Below are positions 51,759 through 60,612 of a DNA stretch of 64,000 nt, piece after piece. The stretch is from Candidatus Obscuribacterales bacterium (GTDB lineage: Bacteria; Cyanobacteriota; Vampirovibrionia; Obscuribacterales; Obscuribacteraceae). Both the position numbers and the translations under genes were made by a program. The stretch covers positions 62,001 to 126,000 of the forward strand of contig JAIEQI010000042.1 of NCBI GenBank assembly GCA_019747875.1. Direction: 5' to 3'. The notes beneath the pieces were generated by a model that saw only the letters and a list, made by a program, of their open reading frames with translations, was not told where the DNA came from and did no database searches. Within the stretch, counting starts at the first letter, position 1. Each line of letters opens with the position of its first letter.

Positions 51759-52124
51759 TTAAACCCTAGTTAATTATTCCCCATGGAAACCCGTTAACGC
51801 GTCGTTACTTTTCTTACTCATTTGTAGGGGATCTTCTGTCAGTCTTTTCCCGAAGATCCAGTCGGATTTGAAATCCCCGACACGACGCTTACAAAACTCA
51901 GGAAAATTCTTACAAGAGAGTCAGTAGGTTCATTACGCCTTTTCGGATTTTTATTCCTTTTATGAAGCTCTGTTAAGATATTCTGTAAGGCTTGTCAGTT
52001 CTGCGTTACACGGTAGATTAGCGAGGGTTTAGATATCTTGGCAACACTCGCTCTCGAGTTTGGTTTTCGTTCCTAGTAACGAATCGAACAGCAACATCAT
52101 ATCTAATAAGGATGGAGTCTTCCA
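51759..52124. other. Shared regulatory gap between response regulator and cassette B
   Basis: The 366-bp gap lies between two divergent starts and holds no gene. An 8-bp inverted repeat GGATCTTC/GAAGATCC (51829-51836/51852-51859) with a 15-nt loop is the main feature. A -10-like TAAGATATTCT lies at about 51972-51982 on the plus strand. TTACAAAACTC and TTACAAGAGAG (about 51890-51919) are a short direct repeat. The inverted repeat could bind the regulator or form a hairpin; no choice can be made from sequence alone. Confidence 0.45.
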
Positions 52125-52718
52125 ATGCGAAAGAATTCCTCGATACCTCATTGCGTCAAATATGGCAAACAACGGAATCAACATGGTGATTTCCTGATTG
52201 AAGCTATCGTAGCCGTCCTAGTTTCCGGGATCATAGGAATGGCGATGATGCAAATGTATGTTCAGGTGCGCCGCGTAGGTAACATCTCTCAAGGTGAATA
52301 CGTGGCAGCGGCTCTGGCACAAGAAATAATGGACCACCTCCGTAGCCTCCCTTTCCAGACAGTGGATGACAATCGTGGACTTCATCAGCCCATGGTTAAT
52401 GGTGCAGGCACACCAGCCGACATCCTCTTTCCTCGAGCCCTCCTACAAGATACACAGCCGTACAACCATACGGGCAATGGAAACATTTCGCTCGATTACA
52501 CACAAAACGGTGACACAGCAGTCAGCCAGGGTCAATTCAATGTTCTGAGGACCTGCACACCTGCGGGCGCTCTGACCAACACAATCGATGTGAACATCAC
52601 TAGATTGAACATCGATTCCCTAAATATCCAGATAACGATCAACTTCCTCGATTCAAACGCCAGACCACGCAACTATGTGTGCAATGGGATGCTTACTCGC
52701 CGCGGGCTAACAGGTTAA
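52125..52718 (+). CDS. PilV-like minor prepilin, cassette B
   Basis: The 197-residue product starts with a 22-residue basic leader and QHGDFLIEAIVAVLVSGIIGMAMMQMY, a prepilin-type helix with the Glu at position 5 after the Gly. EYVAAALAQEIMDHLRSLPFQTV matches the cassette A PilV protein. The ATG at 52125 lies behind AAGGATGGAG. The C-terminal domain is beta-rich with Cys residues (RTCTPAG, NYVCNGML). It is the first gene of cassette B, 3 bp before the PilW-like gene, so the three are probably translated together. Confidence 0.75.
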   Translation: MRKNSSIPHCVKYGKQRNQHGDFLIEAIVAVLVSGIIGMAMMQMYVQVRRVGNISQGEYVAAALAQEIMDHLRSLPFQTVDDNRGLHQPMVNGAGTPADILFPRALLQDTQPYNHTGNGNISLDYTQNGDTAVSQGQFNVLRTCTPAGALTNTIDVNITRLNIDSLNIQITINFLDSNARPRNYVCNGMLTRRGLTG

Positions 52719-52721
52719 GGC

Positions 52722-53744
52722 ATGAAAATGAATACTATGCAAAAAATGCGTAATTGCTCTGGTACGTCTTTAATATCTCTTCTGGTGGCAACCACCATAA
52801 TGTCATTTGTTGCCATCAGCATGATGGGTCTTCTATCTCTGAATACCTCCGAGGTCAACAGAACATTCAATCGAGCTGACTCATTAACAGCGGCACGCGT
52901 AGCGCTGGACAAAATGGGACGTTTGATCAGAATGGCGCGCACAATCGGTGACGTCCAAGGTGAAGTGCCACCAGCGACAGATCCGTATGCCGCATTTCCA
53001 CCAGGACAAAGCGTTGACACCGGTAAAGTGCAAAACAATAACGTAGATCCTCTAGCTGTCGTTACTGGCGCCGCTGTCAGCTCGTCTGCAGTATTTCCGT
53101 CAGGGGTAGATTTCAACTACGGTGATCCCTCGAACCCAGGTGTAGCACCGACTCCACCATGGGTAGGCGCCTGGCCCTGGGGCGGTGGCGGCGTAAATAA
53201 TCCTTATAGACTTGATGCACAGACTTTGATTCTGCAAGTTCAGTGCTTCGATAATATGGGTTTCCCACGCAAACTCGATAACGGCACTGCGGCCCCGATG
53301 CCTGCGATGGATACCTATGTATACAAGATCGTTGAAGACTTTCAGAAAGAGGCACAAGATCCCGGTGCAACACGCTGGTTTCGCCTCGAGCTTGCTTGTT
53401 TTCCAGCACCTGCTAACAAAACAAACATGCCACCAACTATGCAAGCAGGAGTACCACAAGTTGTTCTCACGAACATTGTAGGTCCTGTCAATACGGCGGA
53501 TGCAACCGCAATGCCGGCAGTATTTCAGTATATGGACCAAACCAGAAATCCTCTGGTACTAACCAGCAGTTTTCCAACCGGCAGTCAAAACGAGCAAAAT
53601 CTCATAGCTTTCCGCGGAATTGTTGTGAATTTGCAAGTGATGAACTTAGATGCAAACCGCCGCGCTAGTGTATCGACAGTGCGGTCAGAGATGTTCCTTC
53701 GCAACAACGCCACTGCAACCATCATGGGAGGTGTGGCTCAGTAG
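52722..53744 (+). CDS. PilW-like minor prepilin, cassette B
   Basis: The 340-residue protein has CSGTSLISLLVATTIMSFVAISMMGLLSLNT, with Ser where the usual Glu5 would be, as in its cassette A paralogue. The pattern SLTAARVALDKMGRLIRMARTIG and the C-terminal VNLQVMNLDANRRASVSTVRSEMFLRNN also match the paralogue. The middle is Pro/Gly-rich, with repeated PPW and GGGG. It starts at an ATG 3 bp after the PilV-like stop with TTAAGG as ribosome site. A minor pilin of the same fibre type is the likely role. Confidence 0.75.
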   Translation: MKMNTMQKMRNCSGTSLISLLVATTIMSFVAISMMGLLSLNTSEVNRTFNRADSLTAARVALDKMGRLIRMARTIGDVQGEVPPATDPYAAFPPGQSVDTGKVQNNNVDPLAVVTGAAVSSSAVFPSGVDFNYGDPSNPGVAPTPPWVGAWPWGGGGVNNPYRLDAQTLILQVQCFDNMGFPRKLDNGTAAPMPAMDTYVYKIVEDFQKEAQDPGATRWFRLELACFPAPANKTNMPPTMQAGVPQVVLTNIVGPVNTADATAMPAVFQYMDQTRNPLVLTSSFPTGSQNEQNLIAFRGIVVNLQVMNLDANRRASVSTVRSEMFLRNNATATIMGGVAQ

Positions 53745-53782
53745 AGACGCTTCCCTCCCTTCTCCGAATGAGGCAGATTTTT

Positions 53783-55897
53783 ATGAACAACGTTCCCGAC
53801 CAAATTCCAATAAGAAAACAATCCGGCATGTCCCTAGCAGCTGTGCTTGGATTTGCAATAGTATTGACCCTTTTCACAACAGCGCTCTTGAGTGCCATGA
53901 TGCCAGTCTTGCAAAAGACTGCGCAATTTAAAGGACAAGGCACAGCCAGAGCCATGGCAGAAATGGGACTGGATTATGCAATCAACCAATTGAATTCTGG
54001 AGTGATGGCTGCTGATTGTAAGAGCTCAGCAGGCTCCTTCGTAAACTGGAGCGTTCCTGCAAACGTGTTGAACGATCCTCTGGCTAACGTCACCATTCGC
54101 GTAGCTACTTTGCCCTCGGGGAATGGTAACCCGCCCGGCGGCTCTGCGAAAAACAACATCGCAAACGGAAATTCGATCCTTGCCGACCCTCTGCTCGACC
54201 AGAGCTATGATTATGCTTACCGCATGGTGACCGCAACCGCAACCTATGGTGCAACTGTAAAACAAGTGCGAGCTTTATTACAGCCAACCATGGTTATTCC
54301 AGGCACCGGCGGCAATGGCACTAATAATACTGGTGGACCAGGAGGCGGTAACCCGGGCGGTGGCGGAGGTGGACCGCAACCCCTTGCTGCCGTCCCGGGA
54401 TTTCCATACGGCGTATTCGGCGTAGCATCTGTAGTATATGCAGGCAAAGCCGGCTATACCACGTATAACACCACAGATCCCCGCTTCGGAGCAGAAGGCG
54501 GCACACTCGGCAAAATCAGCCAGGTATATGGCGGCGGTGGTTTGGGCAGAAGTATAGTTCAAGGCGGTAGCCACTATGAGTTCCCAGATCCGCAATCGTA
54601 TTACGCAAAGCAGTTTGGTATCGTAGGTAGCTTATACAACGCTACGCTTGCAAGCACCGCACCTTGGAATACGATGACGGGTAACGTTTATTCAAACGGA
54701 AAGAATACGGCATACTATCCGGTAACCGGATCAGGTGACAAGAGCACTGCGGCATATTCGAACAGCCCAGCGCATAACGTATTTGGCATTCAAAATGGTA
54801 TCGCGCCAAACAACACGATTCCAAACGGACAGAAAAATGGATGGGTCGCTCAAGCCAGCCCACCTGCATGGACCGGTGGTCTGAGCGCTTGGAACCCGGG
54901 TCCCCTCAACACAAATGGCGTTACTTATCCCCAACCACAGATTCCGGCTACACCAAATGCACCATCCGGAACACCAAACTTGGGATCGGTAGCGTTGTCG
55001 AACGCAACTTTGATTATCGACAAGACGGCCCCAGTTCCAACGGGACCGATCGGATCAGTTAAGTCGGGCAGCACAGTTCGAATTCCTCCAGGCAACTACA
55101 ACATCAACTCGCTTTCGCTGACCAACGGAGCATCTATCCAAATAGACTCAGGAACTCGGGCCGCTATCGCATCAGGGGCTTCGCCGCCGGCTTCCTTCTA
55201 TGTCTCTGGTACCAATAATGGTTCCGTCGTCGTAAATGTAGACAATTCCTCATCCGTGAATATGGGTGGTATCACAGGGAACAGCATCAATACGGGCGGT
55301 AACATCGGATTAACCAATAGCAAAGGAAGCTCTCTGCTGGCCAGCAACCAAATCGCTATCAGCCCATCCGGCACAACTGGCTCCGTTGTTGAATCATCGG
55401 GTGCTGCAGGACAGCTGCAATTGTATTATGGTGGCAGCAGCTTCAACTCGAAAACCAGCACATACAATACGCAGATCATTTTGTCCGGCAATGAGAGAAT
55501 GACCGTCTATGCTCCCAATGCTGGCGTGCTGATCGGTTCCGCTTCCGTCGGAAGTGGCGGTCCATCGCAAATCACCAATGATGCAAACCTTTACGGAGCA
55601 ATTGTTGGTGGAAGCGTCGGTATCAACTCTGACTACGATAGCGGTGGTGGCGTTTATGTTCACTACGACAACAACTTGCGTACAGCTGGAATGGGTGGCG
55701 GTCAATTGAATGGCCAAGCTCCCGCGCCAATCGGACCGGGCTCCATCATCAATCCATGGTCACCACCGCCGACGCTTACTTTCGGAAACGGCAATGTTCT
55801 TGCTCCGAACGGCTACCGTGCAGTTTCATGGCAAGAAGCGATTACACCAAACGCAGCCAATCCAGATGCTGCGCAGTGGAGATACAACAACAATTAA
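53783..55897 (+). CDS. PilX/GspK-like large prepilin, cassette B
   Basis: The frame opens at 53768, but the ATG at 53783 follows GAGGCAG and is preferred (704 residues). SGMSLAAVLGFAIVLTLFTTALLSAMM is a prepilin-type helix with Ala where Glu5 is normal. KGQGTARAMAEMGLDYAINQLN is the usual PilX-like second half of the helix, and the rest is Gly/Asn/Ser-rich with PPGNYNINSLSLTNGAS. NERMTVYAPNAGVLIG and GYRAVSWQEA are shared with the cassette A paralogue. A terminator follows. Large size and a Glu5-less start suggest a tip pilin or adhesin. Confidence 0.75.
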   Translation: MNNVPDQIPIRKQSGMSLAAVLGFAIVLTLFTTALLSAMMPVLQKTAQFKGQGTARAMAEMGLDYAINQLNSGVMAADCKSSAGSFVNWSVPANVLNDPLANVTIRVATLPSGNGNPPGGSAKNNIANGNSILADPLLDQSYDYAYRMVTATATYGATVKQVRALLQPTMVIPGTGGNGTNNTGGPGGGNPGGGGGGPQPLAAVPGFPYGVFGVASVVYAGKAGYTTYNTTDPRFGAEGGTLGKISQVYGGGGLGRSIVQGGSHYEFPDPQSYYAKQFGIVGSLYNATLASTAPWNTMTGNVYSNGKNTAYYPVTGSGDKSTAAYSNSPAHNVFGIQNGIAPNNTIPNGQKNGWVAQASPPAWTGGLSAWNPGPLNTNGVTYPQPQIPATPNAPSGTPNLGSVALSNATLIIDKTAPVPTGPIGSVKSGSTVRIPPGNYNINSLSLTNGASIQIDSGTRAAIASGASPPASFYVSGTNNGSVVVNVDNSSSVNMGGITGNSINTGGNIGLTNSKGSSLLASNQIAISPSGTTGSVVESSGAAGQLQLYYGGSSFNSKTSTYNTQIILSGNERMTVYAPNAGVLIGSASVGSGGPSQITNDANLYGAIVGGSVGINSDYDSGGGVYVHYDNNLRTAGMGGGQLNGQAPAPIGPGSIINPWSPPPTLTFGNGNVLAPNGYRAVSWQEAITPNAANPDAAQWRYNNN

Positions 55898-55922
55898 TCG
55901 GTGACACAATGCAAAGAAGAAG

Positions 55923-55956
55923 GAGCAACGAGCCCCCGCCCGTTGCTCTTTCTTTT
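55923..55956 (+). terminator. Intrinsic terminator after cassette B
   Basis: GAGCAACG (55923-55930) pairs with CGTTGCTC (55941-55948) around AGCCCCCGCC and is followed by TTTCTTTTT. It lies 26 bp after the stop of the PilX-like gene and ends the plus-strand cassette. On the other strand it would also follow the 55964 gene, but the T-run serves the plus strand. Confidence 0.8.
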
Positions 55957-55963
55957 TGACTAG

Positions 55964-56833
55964 CTAGTTCAACTGAAAAGTAGCAAATGCTGATTCAGCC
56001 AATTTTACGCTTCCTGCGTATGCATCCCGATCTTGTGAGCTGAGCAGGATTAGATAATCACCCGACCTTGCCAAATAAAATACTCCCAGCATCTTAGCGC
56101 TAACGCCGTTATCGAAACCGGACCATCGTTGAACGAAAAAGCGAATACCAGAAATATTGAGCTCCTCGATCTTCTTAACCGACCAATCTTTTTTTGTTTT
56201 CTGAACTGCTGCTATGGATGCCGCAAGTGCAGACTCAGGAGAATCCTGAACCTGTTGCTCTTTTTGTTTTGGAATGAGACTAACGACGAAAGATGGTCGA
56301 GATCCATCGGCTCGAATTGGACCGGCGAAAAAGAAAGTTTGGGCCACATAGGTTTTGCTGGTGAATGAGCGATAGTCCTTCGGAAAGCGAAGTTTAAAAG
56401 GCAAAATGGCATCTGGTGGCTGAGCGGAGCCAGGCAGGAGAGTCTTGTTCACTATAGATTGATCATCCGAACCTGTTCGGACTGGATCCGGATCGCTTCC
56501 TTGATGATCACCTTCTTTTCCAGCAGCGTTTTGAGCCAAGTTATTTCCTGCCGATTCCGAATCCGAACCATCAGCTTGCTTGCTTGAATTGGCAACTGTC
56601 GGTTTCTGCGATCCAAAAAATGGTCCCGGACGATGAAGAGAACCGTCGCTTCCTCGCTGTGCTTCAGGACCGCATGCAGTTAACATGGACAGCACCACGA
56701 AAGCTGCAATCGGGATAGCAGAGTTTTTACTCTCGAATCGGATCGCTCGACTACCAACAGGGCGAATTATCGCTATCGGCAAGAAAGATCTCGCCGACAC
56801 AGGATCGTTGTGATTTGCGGAATTCCTGAACAA
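55964..56833 (-). CDS. Probable lipoprotein, hypothetical
   Basis: The TTG start at 56833 lies 4 bp after the urocanase stop, so the gene is probably translationally coupled. The lipobox LTAC (about residue 54) follows a hydrophobic run (IPIAAFVVLSM), so the mature protein would be anchored to a membrane. The n-region before it is long, and a shorter internal start is possible though no good ATG is present. After a disordered linker, residues about 140-289 form a compact domain (PFKLRFPKDYRSF, SFVVSLIPKQ, YLARSGDYLILLSS, AESAFATFQLN) resembling small exported PsbP/DcrB-like folds; this is tentative. Confidence 0.6.
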   Translation of the reverse strand: MFRNSANHNDPVSARSFLPIAIIRPVGSRAIRFESKNSAIPIAAFVVLSMLTACGPEAQRGSDGSLHRPGPFFGSQKPTVANSSKQADGSDSESAGNNLAQNAAGKEGDHQGSDPDPVRTGSDDQSIVNKTLLPGSAQPPDAILPFKLRFPKDYRSFTSKTYVAQTFFFAGPIRADGSRPSFVVSLIPKQKEQQVQDSPESALAASIAAVQKTKKDWSVKKIEELNISGIRFFVQRWSGFDNGVSAKMLGVFYLARSGDYLILLSSQDRDAYAGSVKLAESAFATFQLN

Positions 56834-56837
56834 AGCT

Positions 56838-58565
56838 CTATTGCGGCATCATTGGAATTTTTACGTCATGTTCTTTTGCAAACTTGATTGCTTCATCGTA
56901 TCCGGCATCAACATGTCGGACTATGCCCATGCCTGGATCCGTGGTTAAGACGCGCTCTAATCGTGCGGCGGCTTCCTTGCTTCCGTCGGCAACAATAACT
57001 TGACCTGCATGCAACGAATATCCAATACCGACCCCACCACCATGATGGACCGAAACCCAGCTAGCACCGCCAACGGCGTTAATCATCGAATTGAGAAACA
57101 CCCAGTCGGCAATTGCATCAGATCCATCTTTCATGGATTCGGTTTCACGGTTGGGCGAAGCAACTGAACCACAATCCAAATGATCTCTACCTATTACGAT
57201 AGGTGCTTTCAATTTCTTTTTGGCGACCAACTCGTTGATGATCAATCCGAGTTTAGCCCTATCGCCGTAACCGAGCCAGCAAATTCGGGCAGGCAGCCCC
57301 TGAAATTTTACTCGCTCGCGAGCCATGCGGATCCATCGACACAAGGCCTCGTTCTCGGCAAAATTTTCGAGAATCGCATCATCAATAGTAGCGATATCAG
57401 CCGGGTCTCCTGAAAGAGCAGCCCAGCGGAACGGTCCCTTGCCCTCACAGAAAAGCGGTCGAATGAATGCTGGCACGAATCCCGGAAAACGGAAGGCATC
57501 TTCCACACCGGCATCTTTTGCTACCTGGCGAATATTGTTTCCGTAATCGAAAACGACCGCGCCCAGATCAATGAATTTGAGCATGGCTTTGACATGCGTG
57601 CAGATTGAAGCAATCGAAAGCTTCAAATATTCGTCTGGCGATTTCATTCTTAATTCGGACGCCGCAGCCAGTGTGTAAGCTTCAGGAATATAACCATTGA
57701 GAGGGTCGTGCGCGGATGTTTGATCGGTGACTGCATCAGGCTTGAATCCGCGCTCGATTAACTTAGGCAGGATTTCTGCGGCATTACCCAGAAGAGCGAC
57801 AGAAAGAGCGCGCCCTTCTTTTTTTGCTTGCTCCACGACTTCAAGAGCGTCATCAAGATCTTTGGCTTGCACATCGCAATATTTGGTTTCAAGGCGGCGA
57901 TCAATCCTTGTTTGATCTACTTCGATACAAAGTGCGACCCCTTCATTCATCGTCACGGCAAGTGGTTGAGCCCCACCCATACCGCCAAGTCCGGCAGTAA
58001 GGACAACGCGTCCTTTTAAGGTGCCGTTAAAATGCTTGCGCGCAAGTTCAGCAAACGTTTCATAAGTTCCCTGCAATATTCCTTGGGTACCTATGTAAAT
58101 CCAGGAACCTGCGGTCATCTGTCCGAACATGATCAAGCCCTTTTTCTCCAGCTCTCTGAAGTAGGACCAGTTCGCCCAGGCACCGACCAGATTTGAATTG
58201 GCAATAAGAACGCGCGGTGCATCGCTGTGGCTCTTGAACACGGCTACCGGTTTGCCGGATGCAACCAGCATAGTTTCGTCTTCTTTGAGTTCCAGCAATG
58301 TTTTTACGATCGCTTTGAAGCAATCCCAGTTGCGCGCTGCCTTGCCTGAACCACCATATACGACAAGCTCAGCTGGATTCTCAGCCACTTCCGGGTCGAG
58401 GTTGTTAAGCAACATTCTCAAGGCTGCTTCTTGAATCCAGCCCTGCGCGTGCAGCTCGGAACCGTGCGGAGCCCTGACCATAATAGGCTTGGGACTGCGG
58501 AGAATTTCCTCGAGAAGCGCCTTACCGCTCAATGACTTCTCACTTGCTCTACTGGCTGTTGTCAT
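56838..58565 (-). CDS. hutU: Urocanate hydratase
   Basis: The 575-residue enzyme converts urocanate to imidazolonepropionate in histidine degradation and uses NAD tightly bound. [13 protein letters not shown] gives the dinucleotide-binding turn, and the segments [43 protein letters not shown] and [17 protein letters not shown] are typical of HutU. Length fits the family (about 550-570). The ATG at 58565 lies behind GGGGA. Histidase and imidazolonepropionase genes are not in this window. A lipoprotein-like gene follows at once. Confidence 0.95.
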   Translation of the reverse strand: MTTASRASEKSLSGKALLEEILRSPKPIMVRAPHGSELHAQGWIQEAALRMLLNNLDPEVAENPAELVVYGGSGKAARNWDCFKAIVKTLLELKEDETMLVASGKPVAVFKSHSDAPRVLIANSNLVGAWANWSYFRELEKKGLIMFGQMTAGSWIYIGTQGILQGTYETFAELARKHFNGTLKGRVVLTAGLGGMGGAQPLAVTMNEGVALCIEVDQTRIDRRLETKYCDVQAKDLDDALEVVEQAKKEGRALSVALLGNAAEILPKLIERGFKPDAVTDQTSAHDPLNGYIPEAYTLAAASELRMKSPDEYLKLSIASICTHVKAMLKFIDLGAVVFDYGNNIRQVAKDAGVEDAFRFPGFVPAFIRPLFCEGKGPFRWAALSGDPADIATIDDAILENFAENEALCRWIRMARERVKFQGLPARICWLGYGDRAKLGLIINELVAKKKLKAPIVIGRDHLDCGSVASPNRETESMKDGSDAIADWVFLNSMINAVGGASWVSVHHGGGVGIGYSLHAGQVIVADGSKEAAARLERVLTTDPGMGIVRHVDAGYDEAIKFAKEHDVKIPMMPQ

Positions 58566-58791
58566 GACGTCCCCTGCTTTTGCGATTAGGAAATAATTAC
58601 AGAATCTCTATAAATGGAGTTCAAAAGAGATGATCTTTAAGAAGAGATCTCATTGATTATCTGAAGAATCATTGACTCTGGGCTAATATTTCATTATGTC
58701 CTCATCTCTTGGCGCCTAAGCTCTTTCTCAACTAGGGTGCAAACGTCAAGCTTACAGAATAATCTGCATTCATCCCCATCAGGTAAAAAAA

Positions 58792-60423
58792 ATGGTCCAG
58801 GAAATTACCAAACCACAAGGCGAATCCGGCAAAGACAAAGACATCAAATTGAGTCTTTCTGATATTCCGCTTAAGTCCTGCTACACAGCTGATGACCTCG
58901 CCGGGTGGGATGTCAAAAACGACCTGGCCGAACCTGGGGAATTTCCTTACACCCGCGGAATCCACAAGAACATGTACAGAGGCAAGTTGTGGACAATGCG
59001 GCAATTTGCAGGCTATGGCGGGCCCGAAGAAACAAATTCTCGATTCAAATACCTGCTTTCGCAAGGACAAACCGGACTTTCGACAGCATTTGACCTGCCT
59101 ACGTTGATGGGTTACGACTCAGACGATGCAAAATCCCATGGGGAAGTTGGAGTATGCGGCGTCGCCATTGACAGTTTAGAAGACATTGAAATTCTATACA
59201 AAGACCTGCCGCTGGACAAAATTTCTACCTCCATGACCATCAATGGACCAGCCGTGATTATCTTCTGCATGTTCCTTGCCAACGCAAAGAAACGCGGTTT
59301 CGATTTGAAGAAATTGAACGGAACTCTCCAAAACGACATTTTCAAAGAGTACATCGCGCAAAAGACCTATCTCTTGCCGCCGCGCCCAGCGCTCAAGCTA
59401 ATTCAGGACATGATGGTGTTCTGTACACATGAAGTCCCACGTTGGAACACTATTTCTGTCTCGGGATATCACATTCGCGAAGCCGGCGCGACAGCCATTC
59501 AAGAGTTAGCATTCACATTGGCAGATGGTTTTGCTTATGTCGAGGCGGGTGTAGATGCTGGATTGAAGGTCGATGATTTCGTTCCTCGCCTCTCATTTTT
59601 CTTCAATGCGCATATAGATTTCTTTGAAGAAATCGCCAAGTACAGAGCGGCGCGAAGAATTTGGGCACGCCGCATGAAAGAGCAGTACGGAGCAAAAGAC
59701 GAGAGGTCGCTCAAATTGCGCTTCCATACACAAACCGCAGGATGCAGTTTGACAGCGCCCCAACCAGAAAACAACATCATAAGAACTGCCATTGAAGCAT
59801 TAGCTGGGGTCCTCGGCGGAACGCAGTCCCTGCACACGAATTCTATGGATGAGGTGCTTGGTCTTCCAACAGAGAAGGCTGCGCACATTGCATTGAGAAC
59901 ACAACAAATCATTGCTCACGAAACGGGCGTAGCAAATGTTGTTGATCCTCTTGCTGGCTCCTATTACGTTGAGTGGCTGACCAATAAGATGGAAGAAGGC
60001 GCCAACGAGTATTTCCGCAAGATTGATGAAATCGGCGGCGTCATGGCCGGCATTGAGAAAGGCTTCTTCATCAAGGAAATTGCCGATGCCGCCTATCGCT
60101 TCCAACAAAAATTGGATAATGGCGAATTCCAATTCATTGGCTTGAACTCCTTCACGGAAGAAGCTCCAGGTCCGAAGATCGAAATCTTGAAGATCGGTCT
60201 TGAGTATGAAGAGCGGCAAAGAGCGCGACTGACCGCACTGCGAGCCCGACGCGATTCGCAAAAGGTATCGGAAGCGCTGAGCAAGTTGAAGGAAGGCGTC
60301 ACAAAGGGCGAATCCAGCTTCCCGCTGATTCTAAATGCATGCGAGCAATACGCCACAGTCGGAGAAATCTCGAACGTTCTACGAGACGTCTGGGGCGCCT
60401 ACCGCGAACCTGCCATTTTGTAA
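58792..60423 (+). CDS. Methylmalonyl-CoA-mutase-type large subunit (no B12 domain)
   Basis: The 543-residue protein is the substrate-binding and catalytic TIM-barrel part of a B12-dependent acyl-CoA mutase: FAGYGGPEETNSRFKYLLSQG, FDLPTLMGYDSDD, NTISVSGYHIREAGA, FHTQTAGCSLTAPQPENN and GTQSLHTNSMDE. It ends where the large subunit ends and lacks the C-terminal cobalamin-binding domain (DxHxxG), so it needs a separate small subunit, as in two-part methylmalonyl- or isobutyryl-CoA mutases. The small subunit is not in the window. Start ATG 58792 has only a weak ribosome site. Methylmalonyl-CoA versus isobutyryl-CoA as substrate is not decided. Confidence 0.9.
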   Translation: MVQEITKPQGESGKDKDIKLSLSDIPLKSCYTADDLAGWDVKNDLAEPGEFPYTRGIHKNMYRGKLWTMRQFAGYGGPEETNSRFKYLLSQGQTGLSTAFDLPTLMGYDSDDAKSHGEVGVCGVAIDSLEDIEILYKDLPLDKISTSMTINGPAVIIFCMFLANAKKRGFDLKKLNGTLQNDIFKEYIAQKTYLLPPRPALKLIQDMMVFCTHEVPRWNTISVSGYHIREAGATAIQELAFTLADGFAYVEAGVDAGLKVDDFVPRLSFFFNAHIDFFEEIAKYRAARRIWARRMKEQYGAKDERSLKLRFHTQTAGCSLTAPQPENNIIRTAIEALAGVLGGTQSLHTNSMDEVLGLPTEKAAHIALRTQQIIAHETGVANVVDPLAGSYYVEWLTNKMEEGANEYFRKIDEIGGVMAGIEKGFFIKEIADAAYRFQQKLDNGEFQFIGLNSFTEEAPGPKIEILKIGLEYEERQRARLTALRARRDSQKVSEALSKLKEGVTKGESSFPLILNACEQYATVGEISNVLRDVWGAYREPAIL

Positions 60424-60435
60424 TCGACTGGAGCG

Positions 60436-60464
60436 CAGGCTCCCCAGATTCGCGCTGGAGCCTG
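60436..60464. terminator. Hairpin after the mutase gene
   Basis: CAGGCTCC (60436-60443) pairs with GGAGCCTG (60457-60464) around CCAGATTCGCGCT. It lies 12 bp after the mutase stop, with no T-run (TTACTG follows), so it may be a weak terminator. The following 130 bp to the TPR gene contain no other clear signal. Confidence 0.45.
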
Positions 60465-60612
60465 TTACTGAAAGCCTGCCAAGACCTGCTAAGAATGTGG
60501 CAATCTAGTACAATGCTGAGTACCTTAATTGGTCACCCTGAGACGCACTTAGGCGGATGCCAAGCCGCATGAAGGGCGTTTGGAGTGGTACTAAAAATCA
60601 TTGCTTGAAAAC

